A stretch of 64,000 bases of DNA from Actinacidiphila acididurans (lineage in GTDB: Bacteria > Actinomycetota > Actinomycetes > Streptomycetales > Streptomycetaceae): assembly GCF_016918855.1 (NCBI RefSeq), contig NZ_JADKYB010000004.1, forward strand, positions 372,001-436,000, given 5' to 3'. Of the stretch, positions 20,036 to 39,139 are shown piece after piece. How positions within the stretch are numbered: the stretch's first letter is position 1; each line of letters begins with the position of its first letter. The position numbers were made by a program, and so were the translations under genes. The notes beneath the pieces are model-generated. The model was not told the origin of the DNA, did not search any database, and saw only the letters and a list, made by a program, of their open reading frames with translations.

Positions 20036-20062
20036 CCGACCCACGCGGTCGGGCGTGTCGCG
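20036..20062 (-). promoter_or_regulatory. S10-operon leader hairpin shared with the str operon
   Basis: On the minus strand the element reads CGCGACACGCCCGACC followed by GCGTG and GGTCGG: a 6-bp stem CCGACC/GGTCGG with a 5-nt loop plus a conserved 5' flank. 26 of 27 bases match the rpsL leader at 27694-27720. The near edge is 46 nt upstream of the start codon in both leaders. Nature unknown: RNA control element or protein-binding site. Confidence 0.55.
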
Positions 20063-20550
20063 CCCCTGGCAGATGATTGTCCGCATGCGGATTTCCCTCA
20101 CCCAGGGGGTTGCGTGGGCGATGCGCCCACCGGATGCCTGGTCGGAGCCGCGCTGACGCTTCCCGGAAGATTCCCGTACGTCCGTCCCAGCGCTGCCCGG
20201 GGGGCAGATAGGACGACGAGTACCGTGGGACTCGCTTCCGGTCCTCCCGACGGGAGGCGCGCAGCATCGGCGCTCGACCGAGCAACTTGGGTAGTTTGCC
20301 ATACAGCCCCTACCCAGCGCCAATCGAGCCGCACAGCTTACCCCTGACGGGTGGCCCGCCAAACCACGCACACCCGCGCGCGCAGTCCGGCCTGCGCCAA
20401 GTGCGGTACGCGCATGCGTGATTACGAAGAGTACAGCCTAGGTACCCGCGGGGGGCGCTGCCCACATAAATCCTGGAAAGTCACTCAAAAAGGAGTAGAC
20501 ACCGGGGAAGTTGAGGCGCGGGAGCCCGCAAAGCGCCTAAAAAGGACCTT

Positions 20551-20568
20551 GGGTAAGGACTCTTACCC
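20551..20568 (+). promoter_or_regulatory. Inverted repeat GGGTAAG-GACT-CTTACCC
   Basis: A perfect 7-bp inverted repeat with a 4-bp spacer, about 60 bp before the GTG start of the HATPase-domain gene. Size and position suit a dimeric repressor site or a small 5'-UTR hairpin. Confidence 0.35.
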
Positions 20569-20629
20569 GAACTGGCTTACCGGGCTTGCCGCAGCGGCGG
20601 GCAGGGTACCCCGGACAAGGAGGGACCGG

Positions 20630-21142
20630 GTGGGCGATCAACCGGACAGCACACGGCCGTACGGGCTCCCGGCCTGGCCGGGGGGTCTGGACAGCAGGGC
20701 TCTGGCCGATGTGCCCCACGACACATCCGCTCTCGAACTGGCCCTGCCGGCGAGGGAATTCACGGTCCAGATGCCGTCGACCCGCAGGGGCGCGCACCGG
20801 GCCCGGACCATCGCGGCGCACCAGTTGCGCTGCTGGCGGCTGCCGTACGACTCGGCGGCGCACATCGTGGCGGAGCTGGCCGCCAACGCGGCCCTGCACG
20901 GCCGCGTGCCCGGCCGCGACTTCCGCCTGACCCTGCGGGTGAACCGCACGTCGTCCGTGCTGCGCATCGAGGTGACCGACGCCCGCCCCGAGCGCCTGCC
21001 GGAAGCCCCTGCGCAGGGCGACGGCGCCGCCGAATGCGGCCGCGGCCTGCTCCTGGTCACCGCCCTCGCCGACCGCTGGGGGGTGACCGCCGGCCCGGTG
21101 CCCTGCAAAACCGTCTGGGCCGAACTGGATCTCCCCGGCTGA
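20630..21142 (+). CDS. HATPase_c-domain protein (anti-sigma-factor-kinase-like)
   Basis: 170 residues from GTG 20630 (MGDQPDSTRPYGLPAWPGGL), placed six bases after AAGGAGG. The Bergerat ATP-binding fold is visible: N-box VAELAANAALHGRVPGRDF, G1-like IEVTDARPERLP and CGRGLLLVTALADRWGV. Streptomyces has dozens of such RsbW/SpoIIAB-like proteins, which bind and in some cases phosphorylate anti-anti-sigma factors, or act as stand-alone ATPases. No sigma or antagonist gene lies next to it, so its partner cannot be guessed. It is divergent from rpsJ. Confidence 0.8.
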   Translation: MGDQPDSTRPYGLPAWPGGLDSRALADVPHDTSALELALPAREFTVQMPSTRRGAHRARTIAAHQLRCWRLPYDSAAHIVAELAANAALHGRVPGRDFRLTLRVNRTSSVLRIEVTDARPERLPEAPAQGDGAAECGRGLLLVTALADRWGVTAGPVPCKTVWAELDLPG

Positions 21143-21416
21143 AGGGATGCGCTCCGGTAGCCGTCCGGGAGCGGGTGGGGTGCCCCGGCGCGGCTTTTGT
21201 GCAATTCAGCGCGCAACAATTCGTCGGCCGAAGCCAGGCGCGCCGGTAGCGGATTCCGGGCGCCGGGCGAGCGCGGGCGCGAAATTACCGAGGGGTCATT
21301 GAAAAGCGAATCGGTCGGGCGGCAGGCGGGCCGCACGACCGCGCGGGCGGGGGAAACGGCCGGAAACAGGCCGGCCGGGAGGCAACCCGGGAGCGCCGGC
21401 GCCGCTCCTATCGGAC

Positions 21417-23273
21417 ATGAGCGTGTCTTCACCACGAGGGGTGTCCCGACGGGAGCTGTTCGCGGTCACCACCGCCCTCGCCGCCGGGACGGCGCTGGGG
21501 GTCGCGGGGTGCACCGCGGGGCCGGTCGGGTCCGCGGCCTCGCACCGGCTGACGCTGCCGGACCCGGCAGCCACCGAGCCGTACCGGGCGGCCGCGAAGC
21601 CGCTGGTCATGAACATCGTGGCGCACCCGGACGACGACTTCTTCTTCATGAACCCGGACACGTTCACCACCCTGCGCTCGGGCACGCCCGTGGTGTCGGT
21701 GTACGTCACGGCCGGTGAGTCCACCGGCGTCAACCACGCGCCGTTCGGGCCCAAGCACCGGCACAAGCACGACCTGTCCGGCTACTCCTCCGCCCGCCAC
21801 CAGGGCCTGCGTCAGGCGTACGCCACCATGCTCGGCCTGCCCCACTTCACCCCCTGGAAGCGGGACGTGATCACGCTGGCCGGCGGCATCCACGTCGAGA
21901 CGGACACGCTCGCGCACGGCCGGATGAGCGCCCGCCTGGTGTTCCTCCAGGTCTCCATGCACGAGTGGAGCCCCACCGCCAGCCTGCCGATGATGTGGGA
22001 CCGCGGCGGGGTGCCGCTGCCGTACATCGTCGCCAAGGGCGCGCCCGCCCCCGCCGACCGGCCCGCGGTCTGGACGCACGACAAACTGGTGGACGCGCTG
22101 GTGCAACTGATGGACCGGTTCCGGCCCACCCACATCCGCACCCTCGACCCGGACCCGGACATCCAGGTGCACGACAAGGCCCACCCCACGGGCAGCGACC
22201 AGCCGGGCTACTCCGACCACCGCGACCACACCGCCGCCGCGCTGTTCGCCTGGAAGGCGATGGACCAGTGGGTCGGGCAGGCCGGGCGCGCCGGCGGCAT
22301 ACCGCCCTTCACCACCGCCGCCTACCGCGGCTACTACAACCAGCGCTGGCCCAAGAACCTCCCGCCGGCCACGGTCGCCCTCAAGGCGCGCTTCATGTAC
22401 CAGTACGGCGGCAACGGCGCCTGGCACTGCGGCAACCCTGCCGGCTGCGGGGACTACGGGCAGGGCCAGAACGAGCCGCTGAGCAATCGCAAGGGGTGGA
22501 TACGGTCGACACATCCGCGTTACCCCGGCACCCGGCTGGTGTTCGCGCCCGCGCCGGCCGACCCGACAGCCACCGCCAAGTCCCGCACCCGGCCCCGTAC
22601 GACCGCGCCCGCTCCCCGTACCGCCTTCGAGGTGCTCGGCACCCGGGCCATGCGGCACACCGAGACCGCCAAGGGGTTGTGGGGGCCGCCGGAGGACCTG
22701 GGCGGCGGGCCGCTGGCGCCCGTGCTCTCCTGCGAGCGGGCCGCCGACGGCACCATCCTGCTGTTCGCGCTGCGGTTCGCCTCGCTCGACGGACAGGGCG
22801 GGCGCAACGCGCGGGACATCGTGGTGTGGCGGGAGAACGGGGGCTGGCAGTCGCTGGGCAACCCCGAGCCGGACGACGACCGCGGGCGGCGTATCGGCTC
22901 CCCGGTCACCGTCCGCACCCCGGACGGCCGCGTCCATCTCTTCGTACGGAACGCCGCGCGAGGCGTTTCCACCCGGGTGCTCGGTGCCGGCGGCGCCTGG
23001 AGCGCGTGGCAGGACCTCGGCGGCGGTGAGGTTCAGGAGGGGCTTGCCGTCGCCACGGACAAGGCCGGCCTCATCCATGTCTTCGGGTCCGGCCATGCGA
23101 GCCTTCACCACTGGGTTCAGCGCGGAAGTGGTGGGGCTGTCGCCCCACGCCCCGTGAAAGGGCTCCCTCTTCCGGGGGACTTTCCCTCGGCGAGGCGTAC
23201 GAAGGAGGGTGCGGTGGAGGTGGCGTACCCCTTGCCCGCGAGTGCCCGTACTTTCCGGACGACGGTTCGCTGA
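21417..23273 (+). CDS. Exported PIG-L family deacetylase with C-terminal beta-propeller-like domain
   Basis: 618 residues. The N-terminus has a twin-arginine motif (VSRRELFAV), a hydrophobic stretch and a lipobox-like LGVAGC at ~26-31, so it is probably a Tat-exported lipoprotein. The PIG-L/LmbE zinc deacetylase domain follows: AHPDDD at ~69-74 and SDHRDH near residue 263. The family removes N-acetyl groups from sugars. From about residue 400 the sequence has repeated W..LGG elements (LWGPPEDLGGGP, WSAWQDLGGGEV) typical of a PLL-like sugar-binding propeller. It may act on cell-wall or foreign glycans. The start at ATG 21417 lacks a strong ribosome site. Convergent with tuf across a bidirectional terminator. 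Confidence 0.85.
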   Translation: MSVSSPRGVSRRELFAVTTALAAGTALGVAGCTAGPVGSAASHRLTLPDPAATEPYRAAAKPLVMNIVAHPDDDFFFMNPDTFTTLRSGTPVVSVYVTAGESTGVNHAPFGPKHRHKHDLSGYSSARHQGLRQAYATMLGLPHFTPWKRDVITLAGGIHVETDTLAHGRMSARLVFLQVSMHEWSPTASLPMMWDRGGVPLPYIVAKGAPAPADRPAVWTHDKLVDALVQLMDRFRPTHIRTLDPDPDIQVHDKAHPTGSDQPGYSDHRDHTAAALFAWKAMDQWVGQAGRAGGIPPFTTAAYRGYYNQRWPKNLPPATVALKARFMYQYGGNGAWHCGNPAGCGDYGQGQNEPLSNRKGWIRSTHPRYPGTRLVFAPAPADPTATAKSRTRPRTTAPAPRTAFEVLGTRAMRHTETAKGLWGPPEDLGGGPLAPVLSCERAADGTILLFALRFASLDGQGGRNARDIVVWRENGGWQSLGNPEPDDDRGRRIGSPVTVRTPDGRVHLFVRNAARGVSTRVLGAGGAWSAWQDLGGGEVQEGLAVATDKAGLIHVFGSGHASLHHWVQRGSGGAVAPRPVKGLPLPGDFPSARRTKEGAVEVAYPLPASARTFRTTVR

Positions 23274-23290
23274 AAGGGGCCGCACAGCAC

Positions 23291-23328
23291 AAAGGAGCCC
23301 CGCGTCCAATCGGACGCGGGGCTCCTTT
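23291..23328. terminator. Bidirectional terminator between the PIG-L gene and tuf
   Basis: A perfect 17-bp stem (AAAGGAGCCCCGCGTCC / GGACGCGGGGCTCCTTT) with loop AATC. U-rich ends are produced on both strands, so it can serve both the deacetylase gene and the str operon. Confidence 0.9.
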
Positions 23329-23357
23329 TCGGCTGAAGGCCGAGCGCTAGCTGAAGG

Positions 23358-24551
<1,194 letters not shown>

Positions 24552-24636
24552 TGGGGTCCTCCTGGGAGTGGATCTGTACGCCTTGCTTCATCGGCGCCAG
24601 GGTGATCTTTGCTGTGAATTCAAGCCTACGGCGGAG

Positions 24637-26763
<2,127 letters not shown>

Positions 26764-26802
26764 GTGGCTCAGTCTTCTCTCGGTTCTCGATGGGGTTGCT
26801 GA

Positions 26803-27273
26803 CTACCAGCGGTAGTGCGCGAACGCCTTGTTGGACTCGGCCATCTTGTGGGTGTCCTCGCGACGCTTCACGGAGGCGCCCAGACCATTGCTGGCGTCCA
26901 GGATCTCGTTCATCAGGCGCTCGGTCATGGTCTTCTCGCGGCGGGCGCGGGAGTAGCCGACCAGCCAGCGCAGCGCCAGGGTGTTCTGGCGGCCCGGGCG
27001 GACCTCGACGGGGACCTGGTAGGTCGCGCCACCGACGCGGCGGGACTTGACCTCCAGGGTCGGCTTGATGTTCTCCAGCGCGCGCTTGAGCGTGATGACC
27101 GGGTCGGTGCCGGACTTGTCCCGCAGACCCTCCATGGCGCCGTACACGATGCGCTCGGCGGTGGAGCGCTTGCCGTGCAGGAGGATCTTGTTGACCAGGG
27201 AGGTCACCAAGGGGGAGCCGTAAACCGGGTCGATGATGACCGGGCGCTTCGGGGCGGGGCCCTTACGAGGCAT
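26803..27273 (-). CDS. rpsG: 30S ribosomal protein S7
   Basis: 156 residues from ATG 27273 ([20 protein letters not shown]). S7 nucleates the 30S head and lines the E site. Conserved: [40 protein letters not shown] and the C-terminal helix [20 protein letters not shown]. It starts 2 bp after the rpsL stop. Confidence 0.99.
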   Translation of the reverse strand: MPRKGPAPKRPVIIDPVYGSPLVTSLVNKILLHGKRSTAERIVYGAMEGLRDKSGTDPVITLKRALENIKPTLEVKSRRVGGATYQVPVEVRPGRQNTLALRWLVGYSRARREKTMTERLMNEILDASNGLGASVKRREDTHKMAESNKAFAHYRW

Positions 27274-27275
27274 TC

Positions 27276-27647
27276 TTACTTCTCCTTCTTGGCGCCGTAG
27301 CGGCTGCGGGCCTGCTTGCGGTTCTTCACGCCCTGCGTGTCGAGCGAACCGCGGATGATCTTGTAGCGAACACCCGGCAGGTCCTTCACACGGCCGCCAC
27401 GCACGAGCACGATGGAGTGCTCCTGCAGGTTGTGCCCCTCGCCCGGGATGTAAGCGGTCACCTCGATCCCGCTGGTCAGACGCACACGCGCGACCTTACG
27501 GAGCGCCGAGTTCGGCTTCTTCGGGGTGGTCGTGTACACACGCGTGCACACGCCGCGACGCTGCGGGGACCCCTTCAGCGCGGGCGTCTTGTTCTTCTCG
27601 ACCTTGTCCTGCCGGCCCTTGCGGACCAGCTGCTGGATCGTAGGCAC
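27276..27647 (-). CDS. rpsL: 30S ribosomal protein S12
   Basis: 123 residues from GTG 27647 ([20 protein letters not shown]). S12 monitors codon-anticodon pairing. The streptomycin/paromomycin positions are wild type: [13 protein letters not shown] carries K43 and [12 protein letters not shown] carries K88, so no resistance allele. The frame continues upstream of GTG into leader sequence but is not conserved. First gene of the str operon, transcribed from the promoter at 27840-27868. Confidence 0.99.
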   Translation of the reverse strand: MPTIQQLVRKGRQDKVEKNKTPALKGSPQRRGVCTRVYTTTPKKPNSALRKVARVRLTSGIEVTAYIPGEGHNLQEHSIVLVRGGRVKDLPGVRYKIIRGSLDTQGVKNRKQARSRYGAKKEK

Positions 27648-27693
27648 CGTTTCTCCGGTTTCTTTGTGCCGACTCGATACTTCTAACCTGGGT

Positions 27694-27720
27694 CCGACCC
27701 ACGCGGTCGGGTGTGTCGCG
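27694..27720 (-). promoter_or_regulatory. str-operon leader hairpin shared with the S10 operon
   Basis: Differs from 20036-20062 at a single position. The 6-bp stem CCGACC/GGTCGG is intact and the distance to the start codon is the same (46 nt between). It lies inside the ~190-nt leader predicted from the rpsL promoter. Confidence 0.55.
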
Positions 27721-27839
27721 GACCCCGCACCGTCTCCGCGTACGGAAAAGTGCGTGTGGCGGGTGCCGCTGGCCTCGGTGTTCCCGCACGGTCGTATGGC
27801 ACGCGCAAGAACCCGGGCACACCCCAGGCACAAGATGAG

Positions 27840-27868
27840 AGGGTACCTACCGCATTGGTCGCGGTCAA
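27840..27868 (-). promoter_or_regulatory. Probable rpsL (str operon) promoter
   Basis: On the minus strand, -35 TTGACC (27863-27868), a 17-bp spacer and -10 TACCCT (27840-27845). This is a good match to the principal sigma (HrdB) consensus. It predicts a leader of roughly 185 nt before the rpsL GTG. Confidence 0.65.
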
Positions 27869-28150
27869 AACAGATGCGTACGGGGGCGACACGCCCGCGT
27901 CCCTCTCCGCGGACGCCAGGCGCTGCGCGGAGGTCTCGCTCGGCGGCACGGCCGAGGACGGTCACCGGTGACGGCACAGGGACCCGGCGACATGGTACCC
28001 AAGATCGTACTCACCACCGGCCCATTCCGCGGACCGGGGGCCGAGGCCGCGGCGGGACGTGTGCGTCCCGTCCGCCTGGAGGCCCTCCTCACGGCCGAAC
28101 GCGCCGCCCGCCGCCCGGCACCTCCCCGCGCCGGGTTCGGGCCCCTGGCC
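27869..28150. other. Intergenic DNA upstream of the rpsL promoter
   Basis: Part of the 622-bp rpoC-rpsL gap. Upstream of the -35 element I see no conserved gene; an open plus-strand frame from 27968 is Arg/Ala/Pro-rich and overlaps the terminators. In S. coelicolor a few small genes lie between rpoC and rpsL; none is recognisable here. Confidence 0.5.
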
Positions 28151-28184
28151 GCCCTGTGCGGGCCGGTGACGGCCCGCACAGGGC
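28151..28184 (-). terminator. Second hairpin downstream of rpoC
   Basis: A 14-bp perfect stem (GCCCTGTGCGGGCC / GGCCCGCACAGGGC) with a 6-nt loop, 29 bp beyond the main rpoC terminator. No clear U-run. It may act as a backup. Confidence 0.55.
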
Positions 28185-28212
28185 GTGCGGGCCGGCGACC
28201 GCACAAAAGGGG

Positions 28213-28247
28213 GCGGCGCCCCGGGGTTCGAAACCCCGGGGCGCCGC
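28213..28247 (-). terminator. Intrinsic terminator of rpoC
   Basis: A perfect 16-bp stem (GCGGCGCCCCGGGGTT / AACCCCGGGGCGCCGC) with a 3-nt loop, 23 bp after the rpoC stop. On the minus strand it is followed by CCCCCTTTTGTG. It separates the rpoBC unit from the str operon. Confidence 0.9.
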
Positions 28248-28269
28248 TCTCTTTCTGCGTGTTCCGACC

Positions 28270-32169
<3,900 letters not shown>

Positions 32170-32253
32170 TGTGTCGTCAATCCCTCTCAGGGTTGTGCCC
32201 CTCGCGTCAGCGAGATATCAGGCTGTTGTGGTCTGTACGGGGCCGTGGGGGTC

Positions 32254-32280
32254 CCCCGGCGCCATGGATCGGCGCCGGGG
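32254..32280 (-). terminator. rpoB-rpoC intercistronic hairpin
   Basis: A 10-bp stem CCCCGGCGCC / GGCGCCGGGG around a 7-nt loop, just after the rpoB stop. It lacks a U-run on the minus strand. Because rpoC must be expressed with rpoB, an RNA-processing or stability role is more likely than full termination. Confidence 0.5.
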
Positions 32281-32288
32281 AGCACCCG

Positions 32289-35774
<3,486 letters not shown>

Positions 35775-35938
35775 GAGGGGGTCCTTCCGAGGGCTCGGAC
35801 TCACTACGCGCGTACCGGTCGGTCCGCCCCTGAGCGGAAGGAGAAACGCCCTGGTGAAAGGGCTGCTCCCGGGTGCTCAGACGTGGGCATGCCGCTGGTG
35901 ACGGGCCAGGCGACAGCTAACAGGCAGCGCAAAGGGTC

Positions 35939-35968
35939 AGTGTAGCCACTTGGCCCACTGATGTCCAG
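35939..35968 (-). promoter_or_regulatory. Probable rpoB promoter
   Basis: On the minus strand, -35 CTGGAC (35963-35968), an 18-bp spacer and -10 TACACT (35939-35944), predicting a leader of about 160 nt before the TTG start. A 7-bp inverted repeat GATTCGG-AGTA-CCGAATC (35975-35992) lies just upstream of the -35 element and could be an operator. Confidence 0.6.
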
Positions 35969-35992
35969 AGCTGTGATTCGGAGTACCGAATC

Positions 35993-36208
35993 GTCGCCCC
36001 CTCGCTCTGTCTCGCGGACCTCCGGCCACCCTCGGAGCTGGAACCGGATCCGCACCCGTCACGCTGCATCGTCATGCATTCCCGCATCGGAACCGATCCA
36101 TGCATCGGACCCGCATCCAACCCGGGACGCTGTGTCGAACCGTCCTGAGAATTGCGCGCTGCGTGCCATCCGTCAAGGCCCCGGCCTTGTGGAGATCCAA
36201 AACGAGCA
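35993..36208. other. Spacer between rplL terminator and rpoB promoter
   Basis: The rplL-rpoB gap is about 530 bp. Apart from the terminator and promoter listed here I see no gene. Around 36065-36110 the sequence has several GCATC/GATGC steps (GCATCGTCATGCATT, CCATGCATCGG), weakly repetitive, without a clear function. Confidence 0.5.
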
Positions 36209-36238
36209 GGGGCGGCCACCCGTTCGGGTGGCCGCCCC
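36209..36238 (-). terminator. Terminator/attenuator between rplL and rpoB
   Basis: A perfect 13-bp stem (GGGGCGGCCACCC / GGGTGGCCGCCCC) with loop GTTC, followed on the minus strand by TGCTCGTTTTGG. Placed 66 bp after the rplL stop, it can reduce rpoBC transcription relative to the L10/L12 genes, as described for other bacteria. Confidence 0.8.
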
Positions 36239-36303
36239 GCGGCAGGGCGGGGAGCCGATGACCCCCTGATGCCCTGCTGATGGTGCCTGGGTGGTGCGAG
36301 GTG

Positions 36304-36693
36304 TTACTTGACCTCGACCGAGGCGCCGGCGGCCTCGAGGGCCTCCTTGCCCTTGTCCGCGGCCTCCTTGTTGACCTTCTCCAGGACGGGCTTCGGGGCG
36401 CCGTCCACGAGGTCCTTGGCCTCCTTCAGGCCGAGCGAGGTCAGCTCGCGCACGACCTTGATGACCTGGATCTTCTTCTCGCCCGCGCCGGTGAGGATGA
36501 CGTCGAACTCGTCCTTCTCCTCCTCGACCGGGGCGGCCGGGCCGCCCACGGCCGCACCGGCGGCGACCGCGACCGGGGCGGCGGCGGTGACGTCGAACTT
36601 CTCCTCGAACGCCTTCACGAAGTCGGCGAGCTCGAGAAGGGTCATCTCCTCGAACTGGGCGAGCAGGTCTTCCTTGTTGAGCTTGGTCGCCAT
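36304..36693 (-). CDS. rplL: 50S ribosomal protein L7/L12
   Basis: 129 residues from ATG 36693 ([20 protein letters not shown]). N-terminal dimerisation helices (~1-35), an Ala/Val/Pro/Gly hinge (~38-55) and the C-terminal factor-binding domain ([30 protein letters not shown]). Multimers on L10 form the stalk that recruits GTPase factors. Lies 113 bp after rplJ. Confidence 0.99.
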   Translation of the reverse strand: MATKLNKEDLLAQFEEMTLLELADFVKAFEEKFDVTAAAPVAVAAGAAVGGPAAPVEEEKDEFDVILTGAGEKKIQVIKVVRELTSLGLKEAKDLVDGAPKPVLEKVNKEAADKGKEALEAAGASVEVK

Positions 36694-36806
36694 GCTGGCG
36701 GTCCTTCCACTGATCGGCTGGTGCCGGATGTACAGGTCAGCGGGCGTACACATCGGGCCCGCGGCGACCGCGCCCGGGGTGGGCGACGGTCAATGTGCGC
36801 GCCGGG

Positions 36807-37337
36807 TTACTCGGCACCTTCCTGCTCGGCCAGCTTGGCCCGAAGCGCCTCCGCGGTGCGGACGAACTTCGACGGGAGCGCCTGGAAGAGCGCGGCAGTC
36901 TGGGACTGCTTGGCCTTCATGGCGCCGGCCAGCTTGGCCAGCAGGACCTCGCGCGACTCCAGGTCCGCGAGCTGCTTGATCTCGTCGGCGGACATCGCCT
37001 TGCCGTCGAGGACACCGCCCTTGATGACCAGCGCGGGGTTGTCCTTGGCGAAGTCACGCAGACCCTTCGCCGCCTCGACCGGGTCACCGGTGACGAAGGC
37101 GACGGCCGACGGACCCGCGAACAGGTCGTCGATCGTGTTGATCCCGGCCTCGTTGGCCGCGATCTTGGTCAGCGTGTTCTTCACCACGGCGTACGTGGCG
37201 TTCTCACCGAGTGAACGGCGCAGCGTCTTGAGCTGCGCCACGGTGAGACCGCGGTACTCGGTCAGCACGGCGGCGTTCGATGCGCGGAACTTGTCCGTCA
37301 ACTCGGCCACTGCGCCGGCCTTGTCGGGCCTCGCCAT
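36807..37337 (-). CDS. rplJ: 50S ribosomal protein L10
   Basis: 176 residues from ATG 37337 ([20 protein letters not shown]). It anchors the L7/L12 stalk; N-terminal rRNA-binding domain ([40 protein letters not shown]) and C-terminal helix for L12 binding. L10 normally represses its own operon by binding the leader RNA, and a structured leader is present upstream. Confidence 0.98.
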   Translation of the reverse strand: MARPDKAGAVAELTDKFRASNAAVLTEYRGLTVAQLKTLRRSLGENATYAVVKNTLTKIAANEAGINTIDDLFAGPSAVAFVTGDPVEAAKGLRDFAKDNPALVIKGGVLDGKAMSADEIKQLADLESREVLLAKLAGAMKAKQSQTAALFQALPSKFVRTAEALRAKLAEQEGAE

Positions 37338-37600
37338 GAGTCTCGGCCTCCTTCCGGGGTGGATTCCGGGTGAATACGGACCGCCCGGTGGGCGAAGGAG
37401 GTTCCTCACACGACAAACGCCCCGGCGCAGGCGCACGGGGCGTGACTCGACGGAAGCACGACGTGCCTCCGGAGTTCTTCCACGGTCACCTGCGCAGGCC
37501 GTCCGCACTCGGCGGATCCTTCGGCCGTCCCACCCCCTGACGAAGGCACGACGACAACCAGCGGTCTCTGGCTACCGGAGCAGAGTACGGGACCCGGTCC
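37338..37600 (-). ncRNA. Candidate L10 leader (cis-regulatory RNA of rplJL)
   Basis: The 5' region of rplJ contains, on the minus strand, GTAGCCAGAGACCGCTGG, which resembles the start of actinobacterial L10 leaders. Further on, a hairpin with an 8-bp stem (ACGCCCCG / CGGGGCGT, 37417-37443) is followed by TTTGTC, like an attenuator. Covariance-model support could not be tested. Confidence 0.5.
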
Positions 37601-37747
37601 CCGCGGGGCAAATCGCCCCCTGGGGCCGGGGCCGGCGGGCGTACGACACCGCCCCGCACCCGGCGGACCGGGAGCGGGGCGGCTGGTCGTGCGCAGTGCA
37701 GTGCTGCGCGAGGGTACGAGGCCGCGCGGGGCGGCCGGGCCCGGGGC

Positions 37748-38473
37748 TCAGACGGCCGCCGGGTCCTCCTCGACCATCAGGTTGCGGGTGCGGTTGGGGT
37801 CGACCGGGATGCCGGGGCCCATGGTGGTGGACAGGGCGGCCTTCTTCAGGTACCGGCCCTTGGCGGCGGACGGCTTCAGCCGCAGGATCTCCTCGAGCGC
37901 CGCCGAGTAGTTCTCCACGAGCTGGGCGTCGTCGAAGGACACCTTGCCGATGATGAAGTGCAGGTTCGAGTGCTTGTCGACGCGGAACTCGATCTTGCCG
38001 CCCTTGATCTCGGTGACCGCCTTGGCCACGTCGGGCGTCACGGTGCCGGTCTTCGGGTTCGGCATCAGGCCGCGCGGGCCGAGCACCCGGCCCAGCCGGC
38101 CGACCTTGCCCATCAGGTCCGGCGTGGCGACGACGGCGTCGAAGTCCAGCCGGCCCTTGGCCACCTCGTCGATGAGCTCGTCGGAGCCGACGATGTCGGC
38201 TCCGGCGGCCTCCGCTGCCGCGGCACGGTCACCAGTGGCGAAGACCAGGACCCGGGCGGTCTTGCCGGTGCCGTGCGGAAGGTTCACGGTGCCGCGGACC
38301 ATCTGGTCGGCCTTGCGCGGGTCGACACCCAGGCGGAAGGCGACCTCGACGGTCGAGTCGAACTTGGTGGTCGCGGTGTTCTTGGCGAGGCGGACGGCCT
38401 CCAGGGGCGCGTACAGACGCTCCCGGTCGACCTGGTTGTCCGCAGCGCGGAGAGACTTGCTGCGCTTGCTCAC
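37748..38473 (-). CDS. rplA: 50S ribosomal protein L1
   Basis: 241 residues from ATG 38473 ([20 protein letters not shown]). L1 forms the mobile stalk at the E site and in E. coli represses the L11-L1 operon. The signature [20 protein letters not shown] (~125-144) is intact. It follows rplK after 114 bp. Downstream, 37601-37747 holds no gene. Confidence 0.98.
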   Translation of the reverse strand: MSKRSKSLRAADNQVDRERLYAPLEAVRLAKNTATTKFDSTVEVAFRLGVDPRKADQMVRGTVNLPHGTGKTARVLVFATGDRAAAAEAAGADIVGSDELIDEVAKGRLDFDAVVATPDLMGKVGRLGRVLGPRGLMPNPKTGTVTPDVAKAVTEIKGGKIEFRVDKHSNLHFIIGKVSFDDAQLVENYSAALEEILRLKPSAAKGRYLKKAALSTTMGPGIPVDPNRTRNLMVEEDPAAV

Positions 38474-38587
38474 GTGCTGCTCCTGATCATGTGATCGTCG
38501 GTGTGGAGTCGTGGTGCGGGCCGAGCCAGCCCTGCCACGTGCGCCGTACGGCAGCTGCCGCCGTCGGGCGCGGAATGCGTACGGGTG

Positions 38588-39022
38588 TCAGCCCTCGACC
38601 GTGATGCCCATGGAGCGGGCGGTGCCGGCGATGATCTTCTCGGCGGCGTCCAGGTCGTTGGCGTTCAGGTCGGGGAGCTTGGTGGTGGCGATCTCGCGGA
38701 CCTGGTCGCGGGTGAGCTTGGCGACCTTGGTCTTGTGCGGCTCGCCGGAGCCCTTGTCCACGCCCGCGGCCTTCAGGATCAGCTTGGCGGCCGGCGGAGT
38801 CTTGGTGATGAAGGTGAAGGTGCGGTCCTCGTAGACCGTGATCTCCACCGGGATCACCATGCCGCGCTGCGACTCGGTGGCCGCGTTGTACGCCTTGCAG
38901 AATTCCATGATGTTCACGCCGTGCTGACCCAGCGCGGGGCCGACCGGCGGGGCCGGGTTGGCCGCACCGGCGTTGATCTGGAGCTTGATCAGCCCCGTGA
39001 CCTTCTTCTTCTTGGGAGGCAT
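38588..39022 (-). CDS. rplK: 50S ribosomal protein L11
   Basis: 144 residues from ATG 39022 ([20 protein letters not shown]). It binds the GTPase-associated centre and is needed for RelA activation and thiopeptide action. The proline-rich loop [20 protein letters not shown] and the C-terminal rRNA-binding domain ([20 protein letters not shown]) are conserved. Unlike in S. coelicolor, nusG is not next to it; a hemC paralogue lies directly upstream. Confidence 0.98.
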
Positions 39023-39096
39023 GTGCTCTCTCCGGGTCCTTGGTGATTTGTCCATGCCTGCGCGCAGGCATACCCGGCAACTTTAATGGGTACCCA

Positions 39097-39114
39097 CCCG
39101 AAACTTAAATCGGG
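39097..39114 (-). terminator. Hairpin between the hemC paralogue and rplK
   Basis: CCCGA and TCGGG flank AACTTAAA, adjacent to the palindrome GGGTACCC. It sits 26-40 bp after the hemC stop and could terminate that gene. The AT-rich stretch may also hold the rplK promoter, which I could not resolve. Confidence 0.4.
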
Positions 39115-39139
39115 TTCCCACGGGCACGGCCCCGTACGG

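Larger units (their letters stand above)
19990..20629. other. Divergent regulatory region between rpsJ and the HATPase gene
   Basis: 640 bp with no convincing gene. Towards rpsJ it contains the shared leader hairpin (20036-20062) and a second hairpin TGGGCG-ATG-CGCCCA near 20118-20132. No unambiguous -35/-10 pair for rpsJ was found by eye. Towards the HATPase gene it contains the palindrome at 20551-20568 and a strong ribosome site AAGGAGG at 20618-20624. An open frame from 20351 crosses the region but lacks a ribosome site and conservation in its first part. Confidence 0.6.

Noticed and set aside
20351-20629. N-terminal extension of the HATPase protein
   Set aside because: No ribosome site, unusual composition, and a strong AAGGAGG precedes GTG 20630.
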